From an uncultured Sphaerochaeta sp. (GTDB lineage Bacteria; Spirochaetota; Spirochaetia; Sphaerochaetales; Sphaerochaetaceae): a stretch of 64,000 nucleotides of DNA. The position numbers and the translations under genes were made by a program. The stretch is from contig NZ_OY781873.1 in NCBI RefSeq assembly GCF_963677075.1, forward strand, positions 248,001-312,000, given 5' to 3'. Position 1 is the first letter of the stretch. Each line of letters opens with the position of its first letter. Under the pieces are notes generated by a model. That model was not told the origin of the DNA. It worked only from the letters and a program-made list of their open reading frames with translations, and made no database searches. Below are positions 26,348 to 34,596 of the stretch, piece by piece.

Positions 26348-26491
26348 TTACAACAACCCAAGATCCTTGTTCAGGAGGCTGGTGGTCGACTTGGCATTCG
26401 ATTCACTCCCTCCGTTGGCAAACACCAGTAAAGGAGCCAACATGAGCATTGCACGTATTCAGGTGAGGGAGCATAATTTTATTCTTTTCAT
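26348..26491 (-). pseudogene. Chimeric remnant: binding-protein signal peptide joined to AraC C-terminus
   Basis: On the minus strand an ATG (26491) with AAGGAG before it opens MKRIKLCSLT, then an in-frame TGA, then in the same frame MLMLAPLLVFANGGSES, which looks like the end of a signal peptide of a sugar-binding protein. It runs straight into AKSTTSLLNKDLGLL and a stop. That tail is nearly identical to the last 15 residues of the AraC regulator encoded at 27240, and the DNA of 26350-26382 matches 27242-27274 closely. The parts come from two different genes, so this is a deletion scar of a former paralogous AraC/binding-protein locus. The remaining 26492-26681 holds nothing I recognise. Confidence 0.6.
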
Positions 26492-26681
26492 AACGAGCTC
26501 CTTTGGTAACATGTAATCTGTTTTTGGCATTCATACTACCTGATTTGACTAAGCACCCAGAGGAGACTCTGCGCTTTCAAAAATTTACAGACAATCTGAA
26601 CGATTCTATGAAGCAGAGACCCAATATTACAATCAGTATGTGCTATCTGATGAATACCTTAGGATTCCTCTGAAAATTCCA

Positions 26682-27179
26682 CTATTTTGCAGCTTCCAAA
26701 GGTCTATGAAAAGCGAGACCAAGCGCTGCTTCAGGCCATAGATTGAAAGGGAAGGCAATGTCCCTCACTAGGTCCTTGCCCTCCTCGAAGAACAGGGGAA
26801 AGCCTGCACCTAGGCGCAAGGTGATGTCCAGGGATGGAGAAAGAGAGTGCTTGAACTCCACCGCACCGCCGAGAGAGAACATCGCAGCATCGAAGGTCAG
26901 GGGAAATAGGAAATTGGGTATTCCCAAGAGCACATTTGCACCCCAGGGCTCTTTCAGGAGGTGGGTATCAAGAATAACATAGGCCTCGGTCGCAGCTACA
27001 CCCATGAGGGAAATGCCCAGCCCGGCCTTCAGCGAGAGGTACTCGTTGAGAGGTTGCGTTATACTGCCTTGGATGCTCATCTGCCAGTCAACTTCCACAC
27101 CGTAGGAAGGAGCGGAGCAAAAGAGCGGAAAACACAGGAGAAGTACAAGTGGCAGCACCAATACATATACCCTTTTCAT
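26682..27179 (-). CDS. Small exported beta-rich hypothetical protein
   Basis: A 165-residue protein with a signal peptide (MKRVYVLVLPLVLLLCFPLFCSA) and alternating hydrophobic/polar stretches (MSIQGSITQPL, LSLKAGLGISLMGVA, VEFKHSLSPSLDITLRLGAGF) suggesting a small outer-membrane beta-barrel or periplasmic beta protein. I recognise no family. ATG 27179 is preferred because GGTGGAGG precedes it; a GTG at 27191 is too close to that site. It lies between the chimeric remnant and the AraC gene on the same strand, 60 bp after the AraC stop. Confidence 0.6.
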   Translation of the reverse strand: MKRVYVLVLPLVLLLCFPLFCSAPSYGVEVDWQMSIQGSITQPLNEYLSLKAGLGISLMGVAATEAYVILDTHLLKEPWGANVLLGIPNFLFPLTFDAAMFSLGGAVEFKHSLSPSLDITLRLGAGFPLFFEEGKDLVRDIAFPFNLWPEAALGLAFHRPLEAAK

Positions 27180-27239
27180 GGGGTCCTCCACCTAAAAGTA
27201 TATACCTTTTCTTCGGGGTATCAAGTGTGGGTGATTCCC

Positions 27240-28160
27240 CTACAACAACCCAAGATCCTTGTTCAGGAGGCTGGTGATAGACTTGGCATATTCGGTTGGA
27301 CTCTTTCCGTCGACCTTGGAAAACTGCTTGGAGAAGTGGTGGATGGAACTATAGCCAAGCTGGTAGGCGATAGTGGTCATGTTCCCCTTCCCTTCCCTGA
27401 TCAGCTGTTTTGCTTTTTCTATCCTTAGGCGGGCATACCACTGCATGACACTATTACCTGTTTCATGCTTGAAGATCTGTTGGGCGAGGGAGTTGCTCAT
27501 TGAGCAGTGATCGCATATGTCGGACAGCCTAAGATTCTCAGCAAGATTATGTTGCATGAAAGAATTTGCCATTTCAAAACGGAAACGCCTGTCCTCCACT
27601 TGGGTGGTGTTGAGCAAGGTTCCTTCTTTCTCATTCTGGGAGTTCTGGATGATCAACTCCAAAAGGAATGCCTCAAAATAGTTCTTGATCAATTGCTCGC
27701 TCCCAAAGGGCCGAGTGTCACGTAATTCCAACTTGGTGTAGAAAGGATCTGATAAATTTGTTTGGAAGTTCTTCTTCGCTTCATTGATGATGATGGACAT
27801 CAGGCTCTTGGTCCGTTGGGTAATACGCAGCACCTTGTTCTTGAAATAGTCCATGCTTGGGGAATTGCAGACAAAGGAGATTACCACCAGGCAGGGAGAG
27901 ATGATCCCATTACACTCCACACTGTGAAATTCATTTGGCTTGTGGAAGATTATCTGCCCCTGCTGAAGCTGATACCTCTCCCGGTCGGTCCCAGCAAATA
28001 CTACACCCTTATCCACATACAGCAACTCCCAGAAGTTATGTCGCTCTCCTTTGAAGATAAACTTGTGGGGGTATTCAAAATAATGAAAGGTCACAAAATG
28101 ACTCACATTAAGCTCAATCTTCATAGGGGAGAGGGAAAATCCATCGATGTATTTTGTCAT
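27240..28160 (-). CDS. AraC-family transcriptional regulator of the sugar ABC operon
   Basis: A 306-residue regulator. The N-terminal cupin-like sensor (about 15-110) has WELLYVDKGVVFAG and IIFHKPNEFHSV; the C-terminal AraC/XylS DNA-binding domain (about 200-300) has two helix-turn-helices, LRLSDICDHCSMSNSLAQQIF and MTTIAYQLGYSSIHHFSKQF. It is divergent from the sugar ABC operon, with the shared control region 28161-28295 between. Start 28160 has no ribosome-binding site, but TATACT ends 6 nt upstream, so a leaderless message is likely; ATG 28124 is an alternative. A copy of its last codons survives in the remnant at 26348. Confidence 0.83.
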   Translation of the reverse strand: MTKYIDGFSLSPMKIELNVSHFVTFHYFEYPHKFIFKGERHNFWELLYVDKGVVFAGTDRERYQLQQGQIIFHKPNEFHSVECNGIISPCLVVISFVCNSPSMDYFKNKVLRITQRTKSLMSIIINEAKKNFQTNLSDPFYTKLELRDTRPFGSEQLIKNYFEAFLLELIIQNSQNEKEGTLLNTTQVEDRRFRFEMANSFMQHNLAENLRLSDICDHCSMSNSLAQQIFKHETGNSVMQWYARLRIEKAKQLIREGKGNMTTIAYQLGYSSIHHFSKQFSKVDGKSPTEYAKSITSLLNKDLGLL

Positions 28161-28166
28161 GATTCT

Positions 28167-28195
28167 AGTATACAAGAGAAAATCATAAACGACAA
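28167..28195 (-). promoter_or_regulatory. Promoter of araC-type gene, leaderless
   Basis: On the minus strand TTGTCG (28190-28195), a 17-bp spacer and TATACT (28167-28172), followed by 6 nt and ATG 28160. Confidence 0.55.
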
Positions 28196-28255
28196 ACATT
28201 ATGTTTTTTTGGATAAATCCAGCATGAGAAACGGGCTTATACTCGAATTAGATTG

Positions 28256-28273
28256 CAATTCAAATACGAATTG
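28256..28273. promoter_or_regulatory. Inverted repeat before the sugar-binding-protein gene
   Basis: CAATTC (28256-28261) and GAATTG (28268-28273) with a 6-bp centre, 22 bp before the binding-protein ATG. A TATACT lies at 28238-28243 without a good -35, as expected for an AraC-activated promoter. Confidence 0.35.
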
Positions 28274-28295
28274 TTCACACAAAAAGGAGTCAACT

Positions 28296-29552
28296 ATGAA
28301 GAAGAAAGGAATGGTTGTTGCACTGTTGGTATTGGCAGTTATCGCCACCCCACTGTTTGCCGGGGGATCTGCAGAAGATGCTGCGGGGAAAAAGACTGTC
28401 ACCTACTGGTCGATGTGGAATGAAGCTGAGCCACAGGGCCTTGTCATGGCTGAGGCTGCTGAAGCATTTGAAGAAGAGACTGGTATCGAGGTTGAAATCG
28501 TCTTCAATGGTCGCGAGATCAGAAAGACCCTGCAACCTGCTCTGGACGCTGGAGAACCGATCGATATCTTTGATGAGGACATCTCCCGTGTTAACTCCAC
28601 GTGGGGTGAATATCTCCTTCCTTTGGAAGAGTATGTATCCAAGAGCTACCCCACCACAGGTGGTGAGAGCTACAGTGATGCAGTAAGCACTGCATTAATC
28701 GATCTTGCTCGTCAGGCAGGTGATGGCACACTCAAGACAGCTCCTTACCAGCCATTTGCTTTTGTGGTTATGTACAACAAGGACCTTTTCAACAAGGCAG
28801 GTATCACCGATACACCCAAGACTTGGGCTGAGTTCGAGAACGTTTGCGCAAAACTGGTACAAGCTGGAGTTACCCCCATCACCGTTGATGATGCCTACAT
28901 GGCAGCATTCTTCGGGTACAACATGGCTCGTCTTGCTGGTTATGAGAGAACCTTGGAAATGGCCAACAACAATGAATTCAACGATCCAGCGGTTCTTGAA
29001 TTTGGCAAGATCTGGTCAGACTTCGCAAAGAAAGGTTACATCAGCAAAAAAGCAGCCTCCAACATCTATCCTGCAGGACAGATTGAGGAAATTGCCGCAG
29101 GAAAGGTTGCAATGTACCTGAATGGCACCTGGCTTCCTAATGAGATCAAGGGCAACGCTCCAAACTTCAACTGGGGTGCATTCGCATGGCCTGAAATGGG
29201 ACCGAACGGAAATGGTACTGAGGCAAACAACTATGGAGCACAGTGCTTCGGTATAAATGCTAATTCTCAGGTTCCAGACGAAGCCTTCCAGTTCATCGTC
29301 TACCTAACCACTGGGGAGTGGGACTCCAAATTGGCAAAGGAAAGCCTTGGTGTACCGATGGGCAAGAACAGCACCTGGCCAAAGCAAACGGCTGAAGCCA
29401 AGACCATCATCGACAATACCACCACATGGATGACTTGGGCTGCTGGAATGGAAAATCTTGCGGACGTCAATGCAAAGATCAAGGAGAACTTCTCCAAGCT
29501 CATCCTTGGCTCTTTGAATGCTGAACAGTTCTACGCTGCAATGAATAAATAG
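28296..29552 (+). CDS. Sugar ABC transporter substrate-binding protein (family 1)
   Basis: A 418-residue periplasmic binding protein. Signal peptide MKKKGMVVALLVLAVIATPLFA is followed by GGSAED. The mature part opens TVTYWSMWNEAEPQG and later has the family-1 features FVVMYNKDLFNKAGITDTPKTW and AAGKVAMYLNGTWLP. It binds an oligosaccharide or amino sugar for the permeases downstream. ATG 28296 follows AAAGGAG; the frame is open upstream but only as antisense to the AraC gene. A strong hairpin after its stop should raise its mRNA level above that of the permeases. Confidence 0.92.
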   Translation: MKKKGMVVALLVLAVIATPLFAGGSAEDAAGKKTVTYWSMWNEAEPQGLVMAEAAEAFEEETGIEVEIVFNGREIRKTLQPALDAGEPIDIFDEDISRVNSTWGEYLLPLEEYVSKSYPTTGGESYSDAVSTALIDLARQAGDGTLKTAPYQPFAFVVMYNKDLFNKAGITDTPKTWAEFENVCAKLVQAGVTPITVDDAYMAAFFGYNMARLAGYERTLEMANNNEFNDPAVLEFGKIWSDFAKKGYISKKAASNIYPAGQIEEIAAGKVAMYLNGTWLPNEIKGNAPNFNWGAFAWPEMGPNGNGTEANNYGAQCFGINANSQVPDEAFQFIVYLTTGEWDSKLAKESLGVPMGKNSTWPKQTAEAKTIIDNTTTWMTWAAGMENLADVNAKIKENFSKLILGSLNAEQFYAAMNK

Positions 29553-29564
29553 GGCTTATACACT

Positions 29565-29597
29565 ACGCCCTCTGAAACACCATGTTTTAGGGGGCGT
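29565..29597 (+). terminator. Intercistronic hairpin after the binding-protein gene
   Basis: A 15-bp imperfect stem (29565-29579 with 29583-29597, two G-U pairs, 3-nt loop) between binding protein and permease. There is no long T-run, so partial termination or protection from 3' decay is likelier than full stop. Confidence 0.6.
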
Positions 29598-29618
29598 TCA
29601 TTTCTCAAAGGTACCATT

Positions 29619-30527
29619 ATGAAAAAGAATCGCATGATGATCATCATCTTTCTCACCCCGGCCATGATCTGCTACCTGTTGGTATTCTTGTATCCCTCGA
29701 TCCGGACAACCATCATGAGCTTTTTTGCCGTCGAGTCTGTATCAGATCCGATTTCAACCTGGAGTTTCAACGGGTTGGAAAACTACCGGACCCTGTTCAA
29801 CACAGCTATTTTTAGACAATCGATGCGTAATATTGCAAGTATCTGGCTTGTTGGTGGTATAGGGGTAATGGTCACCGCACTGTTCTTCGCTGTATCCCTT
29901 ACCAACGGGATGAAGTTTGCAAAATTCTTCAGGAGCGTCATATACCTCCCCAATGTAGTATCGGCAATTGCGATGGGAACCATGTGGATCAACTACGTCT
30001 ATAACTCTTCCTATGGTTTGCTTCACGATATCTTTGCAACACTAGGGATGACGACACATTCTGAGACCCTCTGGACAGGGCCGGACAAACTCTTCTGGTC
30101 CATGCTGGTCGCCTACTCGTTCGGCATGGTTGGGTACCATATGCTGATTTTCATGGCAAGCATTGAACAAATACCCAAGGATTATATGGAAGCAGCACAG
30201 ATAGAAGGGGCAAATGTCTTCCAGCGTTTCTTCCATATCACCCTGCCGTTCCTACGGGGTTGTTTTAGGACAAACATCGTTATGTGGACCGTTTTTACTG
30301 TTGCCTTCTTTGTCTGGGGCCAGTTATTCAGCCCGGTCAACCTCTCCAATGCAACGGTAGCACCTATGAACTATATGTATGAAATCGTATTTGGATCTTC
30401 GGCAAGTACCACCACCGTTAGGGATAGTGGAGCAGGTGCAGCAGTTGGAGTTATCATGATGATTATTGTCATCATCGCCTTTTCAGCAACCAACCTCATC
30501 GTCAAGAACGATGATGTGGAACTATAG
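29619..30527 (+). CDS. Sugar ABC transporter permease (MalF-type)
   Basis: A 302-residue inner-membrane protein with six predicted helices and the EAA loop YMEAAQIEGANVFQRFFHITLPFL about 100 residues from the C-terminus, which docks the ATPase. The N-terminal helix motif MIIIFLTPAMICYLLVFLYPSI is typical of the CUT1 class. It pairs with the next permease. AAAGG precedes the ATG. No ATPase gene is in this operon, so a shared MsmK/UgpC-type ATPase encoded elsewhere is expected. Confidence 0.9.
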   Translation: MKKNRMMIIIFLTPAMICYLLVFLYPSIRTTIMSFFAVESVSDPISTWSFNGLENYRTLFNTAIFRQSMRNIASIWLVGGIGVMVTALFFAVSLTNGMKFAKFFRSVIYLPNVVSAIAMGTMWINYVYNSSYGLLHDIFATLGMTTHSETLWTGPDKLFWSMLVAYSFGMVGYHMLIFMASIEQIPKDYMEAAQIEGANVFQRFFHITLPFLRGCFRTNIVMWTVFTVAFFVWGQLFSPVNLSNATVAPMNYMYEIVFGSSASTTTVRDSGAGAAVGVIMMIIVIIAFSATNLIVKNDDVEL

Positions 30528-30536
30528 GAGGGAGTC

Positions 30537-31397
30537 ATGGCCAAAAAACTTCGTTCACTCGACCATCATACACAAGTTAGACTGATCCCTTCCTACGTCT
30601 TGGTAGTTACATGGGTAATCTTTACCTTCGTACTCATTGGCTGGGTATTCTTTGCTTCTTTTTCAACCAGTCAGGAAATATTCAGTGATTCCATGTTCAA
30701 GTTTGAGTCAGGGTTCCATTTCGAGAACTATATTCGTGCCTGGAACACACAAAAAGTATCGGTGTATTTCATGAACTCGTTGATGTACACCGTGGTATCC
30801 TGTACTTCAATCATCCTCATTGCTTCCCCGGCAGCCTATGTATTGAGCCGGTTCAAGTTCAGGGGAAATCTTTCCATCCAGAGCCTTCTTGCCTCAGCAT
30901 TGGGAATCCCTGCGATTATGATCGTCATGCCACTGTTCAGCCTCGTAAGCCGACTACGCCTGACAAACAACCGTTGGTTGCTTATATTCCTCTATATTGC
31001 CATGAATGTTCCTTTCACCACCTTCTTCCTGCTTGCATTCTTCAAGAGCCTAAGCACCACCTATGAGGAAGCAGCATACATCGATGGCTGTTCCCCAATG
31101 GGGACCTTCTGGAGGATTATGTTCCCCTTGGTGCAACCGGGGATTATCACGGTTACCGTGTTCAACTTCATCACCATCTGGAACGAATACTTCATGTCAA
31201 TGATTTTTGCAAACAAGCCAAAGGTGAGACCTGTCTCCGTTGGACTGTTCAATATGATCCAAGCCATGCGATACACAGGAGATTGGGGCGGGATGTTCGC
31301 CTCTGTCGTTATCGTTTTCCTCCCGACATTTCTCCTCTATATATTCCTTTCAGAGCGAATCATCCAAGGAGTAACAGCAGGAGCCATCAAAGGATAG
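30537..31397 (+). CDS. Sugar ABC transporter permease (MalG-type)
   Basis: A 286-residue six-helix permease. The EAA loop is YEEAAYIDGCSPMGTFWRIMFPLVQPG, and the C-terminus AERIIQGVTAGAIKG-like ending (SERIIQGVTAGAIKG) is the hallmark of the MalG subfamily. It forms the heterodimeric channel with the preceding permease, 9 bp upstream. GGAGGG precedes the ATG. The CUT1 assignment agrees with the binding protein. Confidence 0.9.
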   Translation: MAKKLRSLDHHTQVRLIPSYVLVVTWVIFTFVLIGWVFFASFSTSQEIFSDSMFKFESGFHFENYIRAWNTQKVSVYFMNSLMYTVVSCTSIILIASPAAYVLSRFKFRGNLSIQSLLASALGIPAIMIVMPLFSLVSRLRLTNNRWLLIFLYIAMNVPFTTFFLLAFFKSLSTTYEEAAYIDGCSPMGTFWRIMFPLVQPGIITVTVFNFITIWNEYFMSMIFANKPKVRPVSVGLFNMIQAMRYTGDWGGMFASVVIVFLPTFLLYIFLSERIIQGVTAGAIKG

Positions 31398-31447
31398 AAT
31401 CACACACTGTTCTTTCCACTTCACTCATCCCACTCAAAGAGGCCTGT

Positions 31448-32539
31448 ATGCAGATTTCAGAATATAAGCTCCGCCAAGTTATCAATCATTTCGCCATTGA
31501 AGGTTCCCTGGCTTCCATCGAGGTCAACAAGGAAGGACATATCAACTCCACGTTCTTCACCACCTTCACGAATGAAGGAAGTGTCCAGAAATATACCCAT
31601 CAACGAATAAACACCTTGGTGTTCAAGCAGCCGGTTGCCTTGATGGAGAATGTCAGTCTGGTTACCTCACACATACGATCAAAGCTATCCGGTCACTATG
31701 ACAATGTTGAGCAACGGTGCCTGCGTGTCATACCTACCCGTTCTGGGGACAATGTGTATGTTGATGAGGATGGGGGGTATTGGAGAACTTACCAGTTCAT
31801 CGATCACGTAAAAACCTTCAAGACGATAGCAAATGCAGAACAAGCATATCTCCTGGGTGAGGCCATTGGCAACTTCCAGTTGCAACTATCGGACTTCGAT
31901 GGAAAACTGTTGCATGAAACCATTCCTCACTTCCATGATATGCGCCTACGCTATGAGCAACTGCAGGAAGCGATACTAATGAACCATAACAACCGAATAG
32001 AGCTAGTAGGAGCTGAACTAGAGTATCTTATGGAGAACAAGGAACGAGGATATATCCTCTGGGACAAACTGCAGGAAGAAAGACTTCCTGTACGGGTAAC
32101 CCATAATGACACGAAAATCAACAATGTGTTGTTCAGCCTCGATGGGAAAGAAGCGCTCTGTATCATTGACCTTGATACCGTGATGCCTGGAACCATCCTT
32201 TTCGATACCGGAGATATGATCAGGACGGCAACCACAACAGCTGAGGAGGACGCCACTGATCTTTCCATAGTACACTGTGACACCTCACTCCACCATGCTT
32301 TACTGGAAGGATACTTCTCAAAAGCTGACTTCCTTACCCCGCTTGAACGATCTCTGGTGGTCGAATCAGGAAGAAATATCACCCAGATCATGGCAGTACG
32401 ATTCTTGACGGATTTTCTCAATGGCGATCGCTACTATCATATTGATCGGGAGAACCAAAACCTTGATAGAGCGAGGAACCAGATTGCCCTCATGCAGGAC
32501 ATGGACAGCAAGTGGCAGACACTATCACAAGGAGTATAG
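31448..32539 (+). CDS. Phosphotransferase, N-acetylhexosamine 1-kinase-like
   Basis: A 363-residue kinase of the aminoglycoside phosphotransferase/choline-kinase fold. The catalytic loop VTHNDTKINNVLF (HNDxxxxN) lies at about residue 220, and the metal-binding Asp in IIDLDTVMPGTILFDTGDMIR near 245; the N-lobe has NSTFFTTF and FKQPVAL. This layout and the IDLDTVMPG sequence match NahK, which phosphorylates GlcNAc or GalNAc at C1 in the galacto-N-biose/mucin-sugar pathway. Placed after a sugar importer, it probably activates the imported N-acetylhexosamine. ATG 31448 has AGAGG upstream; the open frame before it overlaps the permease gene. Confidence 0.78.
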   Translation: MQISEYKLRQVINHFAIEGSLASIEVNKEGHINSTFFTTFTNEGSVQKYTHQRINTLVFKQPVALMENVSLVTSHIRSKLSGHYDNVEQRCLRVIPTRSGDNVYVDEDGGYWRTYQFIDHVKTFKTIANAEQAYLLGEAIGNFQLQLSDFDGKLLHETIPHFHDMRLRYEQLQEAILMNHNNRIELVGAELEYLMENKERGYILWDKLQEERLPVRVTHNDTKINNVLFSLDGKEALCIIDLDTVMPGTILFDTGDMIRTATTTAEEDATDLSIVHCDTSLHHALLEGYFSKADFLTPLERSLVVESGRNITQIMAVRFLTDFLNGDRYYHIDRENQNLDRARNQIALMQDMDSKWQTLSQGV

Positions 32540-32542
32540 AAC

Positions 32543-34588
32543 ATGACTTCAATTAAGAGCGGCACATTCAAGGCAAACGCAGCCTTACCTAATGGAGCCA
32601 ATCCTCTTCCTTCCTTTAGAGACCCCAAACACGATGCCCTCGTAAGGGTAAAACCACAAGTTTCTTCTGAGTATACTGCTCTTATGGGCCTTGATTGCGG
32701 CAAGCGTTCTCTTCCCTACCAAATCCAAGACCGCTACGATAGAAACCGGGAAGAGCAAGATATTCCAGCAATCATCATGGAGAACGACTATCTCAAGGCA
32801 ACCTTTCTCCCGACGCTTGGGGGAAGACTCATCAGTCTGTTCGACAAAGAAAATGACAGAGAACTGCTCTATTGCAATACGAGTCTCCAAGCTTGCAACC
32901 TTTCCAATCTTGATGCATGGTTTGCAGGAGGCATTGAGTGGAATATAGGCCAATATGGGCATGCCTTCACCACCTGCAGCGATGTATTTGCCTCGATTCA
33001 GAAAGATGAGGAGGGTGTGCAATTCTTGCGTCTCTTTGAATATGAGCGATGCAAGGGTCTTTGGTGGCATATCGACTTCCACTTGGGAGATACTTCCAGG
33101 CTATTGTATGCCCATAGCCATATCCACAACCTTTCCAGTGAGCGAAAATCCTTGTACTACTGGACAAATACTGCAGTACCAGTCACAGATAAGACACGCG
33201 TTCTTGCAAGTAGCAATGAAGCACTCTATCTGGATCCCTATGCAAAGAACAACACCCGACTCTTCGGACATATGAATATGCCCCAAATGGAGATCTACGA
33301 AGACATTGATTCCTCGTACCCGAACCAGTTCAAGGCATCAAACGAGTATTTCTTTCTTTGCGAAAAGAGCCCAATGCCATGGGAGTGCGCCATTGAAGGG
33401 GACGGCAGCGGCTTCTTTGAAGCTTCTACACCACCCTTGTCCTACAGGAAAATGTTCTGCTGGGGGAGTCATGCAGGGGGCAAGAGGTGGCAACGCTACC
33501 TTTCTGGGGACAGTGAAGCTGAATACATCGAGGTCCAAAGTGGCTTGGCTCCAAGTCAATTGCACGGCTCATATCTGGAGGCACAGAGTTCAATCTGCTG
33601 GACGCAGGCCTTCGGGTCTTTGGATATATCCCCACAAGAAGCCCACAGCCCACAATACGAAATTGCCATGCAGGCAGCAGAGGATACTATTCGTTTGATC
33701 ATAGACGAAAAGAGACTCAGAGCTATGCATCAAACATGCCTCAAGGCAAGTGAACGCAGCCCTGAAATACTATTGAACAAAGGAAGCGGCTGGGGGTTTG
33801 TTGAGCAAAAGGCCCAAAACCTCTCACTACCGGTAGCGTTCCACTTTGGAATGGACAGCATCAAGGATCAGGAACTTCCATATCTTGGCCTGATAACAGA
33901 AGGTAAACTGCCGGTTATGAATCCCAATAGCCGACCTCTCAGTGCTCCTCCATGTTCCGATACGTGGAAAGCAATATTCATGGCTGCATTGAGAAACCCT
34001 TGCTTGACTATCCAAGAATCGGCCACCCTCAATCATTACCTTGGAATCATCCATTTGGAACAAGAAGAGGTATCATATGCCCAAACGTGTTGGCTTAAGA
34101 CAATGGAGAATCTTCCAAACGCCTGGACCGCAAGAAATCTTGCACAACTGGAAATCAGAAGAGGTGAAGTGGAGGAAGCTCTTCGATGGTACTCCATCGC
34201 AAGCAACCTCTCTGGTTTTAAGGCTGACCCCGCTATTGCAGAAGAGTATTGTGCACTCTTGGTTGCTGAACAGAAAACCGCTAAAGCCCAGATGCTATTC
34301 CAGGATATTCCCTCCACTTGGATGGATTCAAGTGAAGCATTAAGAATTACCCGTGCAAAACTGGCTATTCAGGAGAAGAATGCCCCGCTCATCAAGCGTT
34401 TGGTCTTTGACAGGGAGATAGGGCATATCCGAGAAGGGGATACACCCCTGAACAGCTTATGGATCTCCTATCAATCCATCCTCTACAGTGAAGTACATCC
34501 TGAGGTATCCGAGGACGAAATAGCAAAGATTGTCAAGGAACGTTATCCAATTCCACAAGCCTTCAACTTCATGATGTTTAGGGAATGA
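32543..34588 (+). CDS. DUF5107 protein with C-terminal TPR-like repeats
   Basis: A 681-residue cytosolic protein. Residues ~60-360 match the DUF5107 domain, a galactose-mutarotase-like beta-sandwich: ATFLPTLGGRLISLFDKENDRELLYCN, WFAGGIEWNIGQYGHAFTTCS and YYWTNTAVPVTD. Residues ~440-670 are helical repeats resembling tetratricopeptides (WTARNLAQLEIRRGEVEEALRWYSIA). No signal peptide. The gene begins 3 bp after the kinase stop, so it belongs to the sugar operon; an epimerase, lyase or sugar-recognition role is plausible, but catalysis is unproven. It is the last gene of the operon and converges on the EAL gene, 8 bp away. Confidence 0.78.
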   Translation: MTSIKSGTFKANAALPNGANPLPSFRDPKHDALVRVKPQVSSEYTALMGLDCGKRSLPYQIQDRYDRNREEQDIPAIIMENDYLKATFLPTLGGRLISLFDKENDRELLYCNTSLQACNLSNLDAWFAGGIEWNIGQYGHAFTTCSDVFASIQKDEEGVQFLRLFEYERCKGLWWHIDFHLGDTSRLLYAHSHIHNLSSERKSLYYWTNTAVPVTDKTRVLASSNEALYLDPYAKNNTRLFGHMNMPQMEIYEDIDSSYPNQFKASNEYFFLCEKSPMPWECAIEGDGSGFFEASTPPLSYRKMFCWGSHAGGKRWQRYLSGDSEAEYIEVQSGLAPSQLHGSYLEAQSSICWTQAFGSLDISPQEAHSPQYEIAMQAAEDTIRLIIDEKRLRAMHQTCLKASERSPEILLNKGSGWGFVEQKAQNLSLPVAFHFGMDSIKDQELPYLGLITEGKLPVMNPNSRPLSAPPCSDTWKAIFMAALRNPCLTIQESATLNHYLGIIHLEQEEVSYAQTCWLKTMENLPNAWTARNLAQLEIRRGEVEEALRWYSIASNLSGFKADPAIAEEYCALLVAEQKTAKAQMLFQDIPSTWMDSSEALRITRAKLAIQEKNAPLIKRLVFDREIGHIREGDTPLNSLWISYQSILYSEVHPEVSEDEIAKIVKERYPIPQAFNFMMFRE

Positions 34589-34596
34589 ATTCCCTT

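Noticed and set aside
27762..28295. Upstream open extension of the sugar-binding protein
   Set aside because: Antisense to the AraC gene; the signal peptide starts at 28296 behind AAAGGAG.
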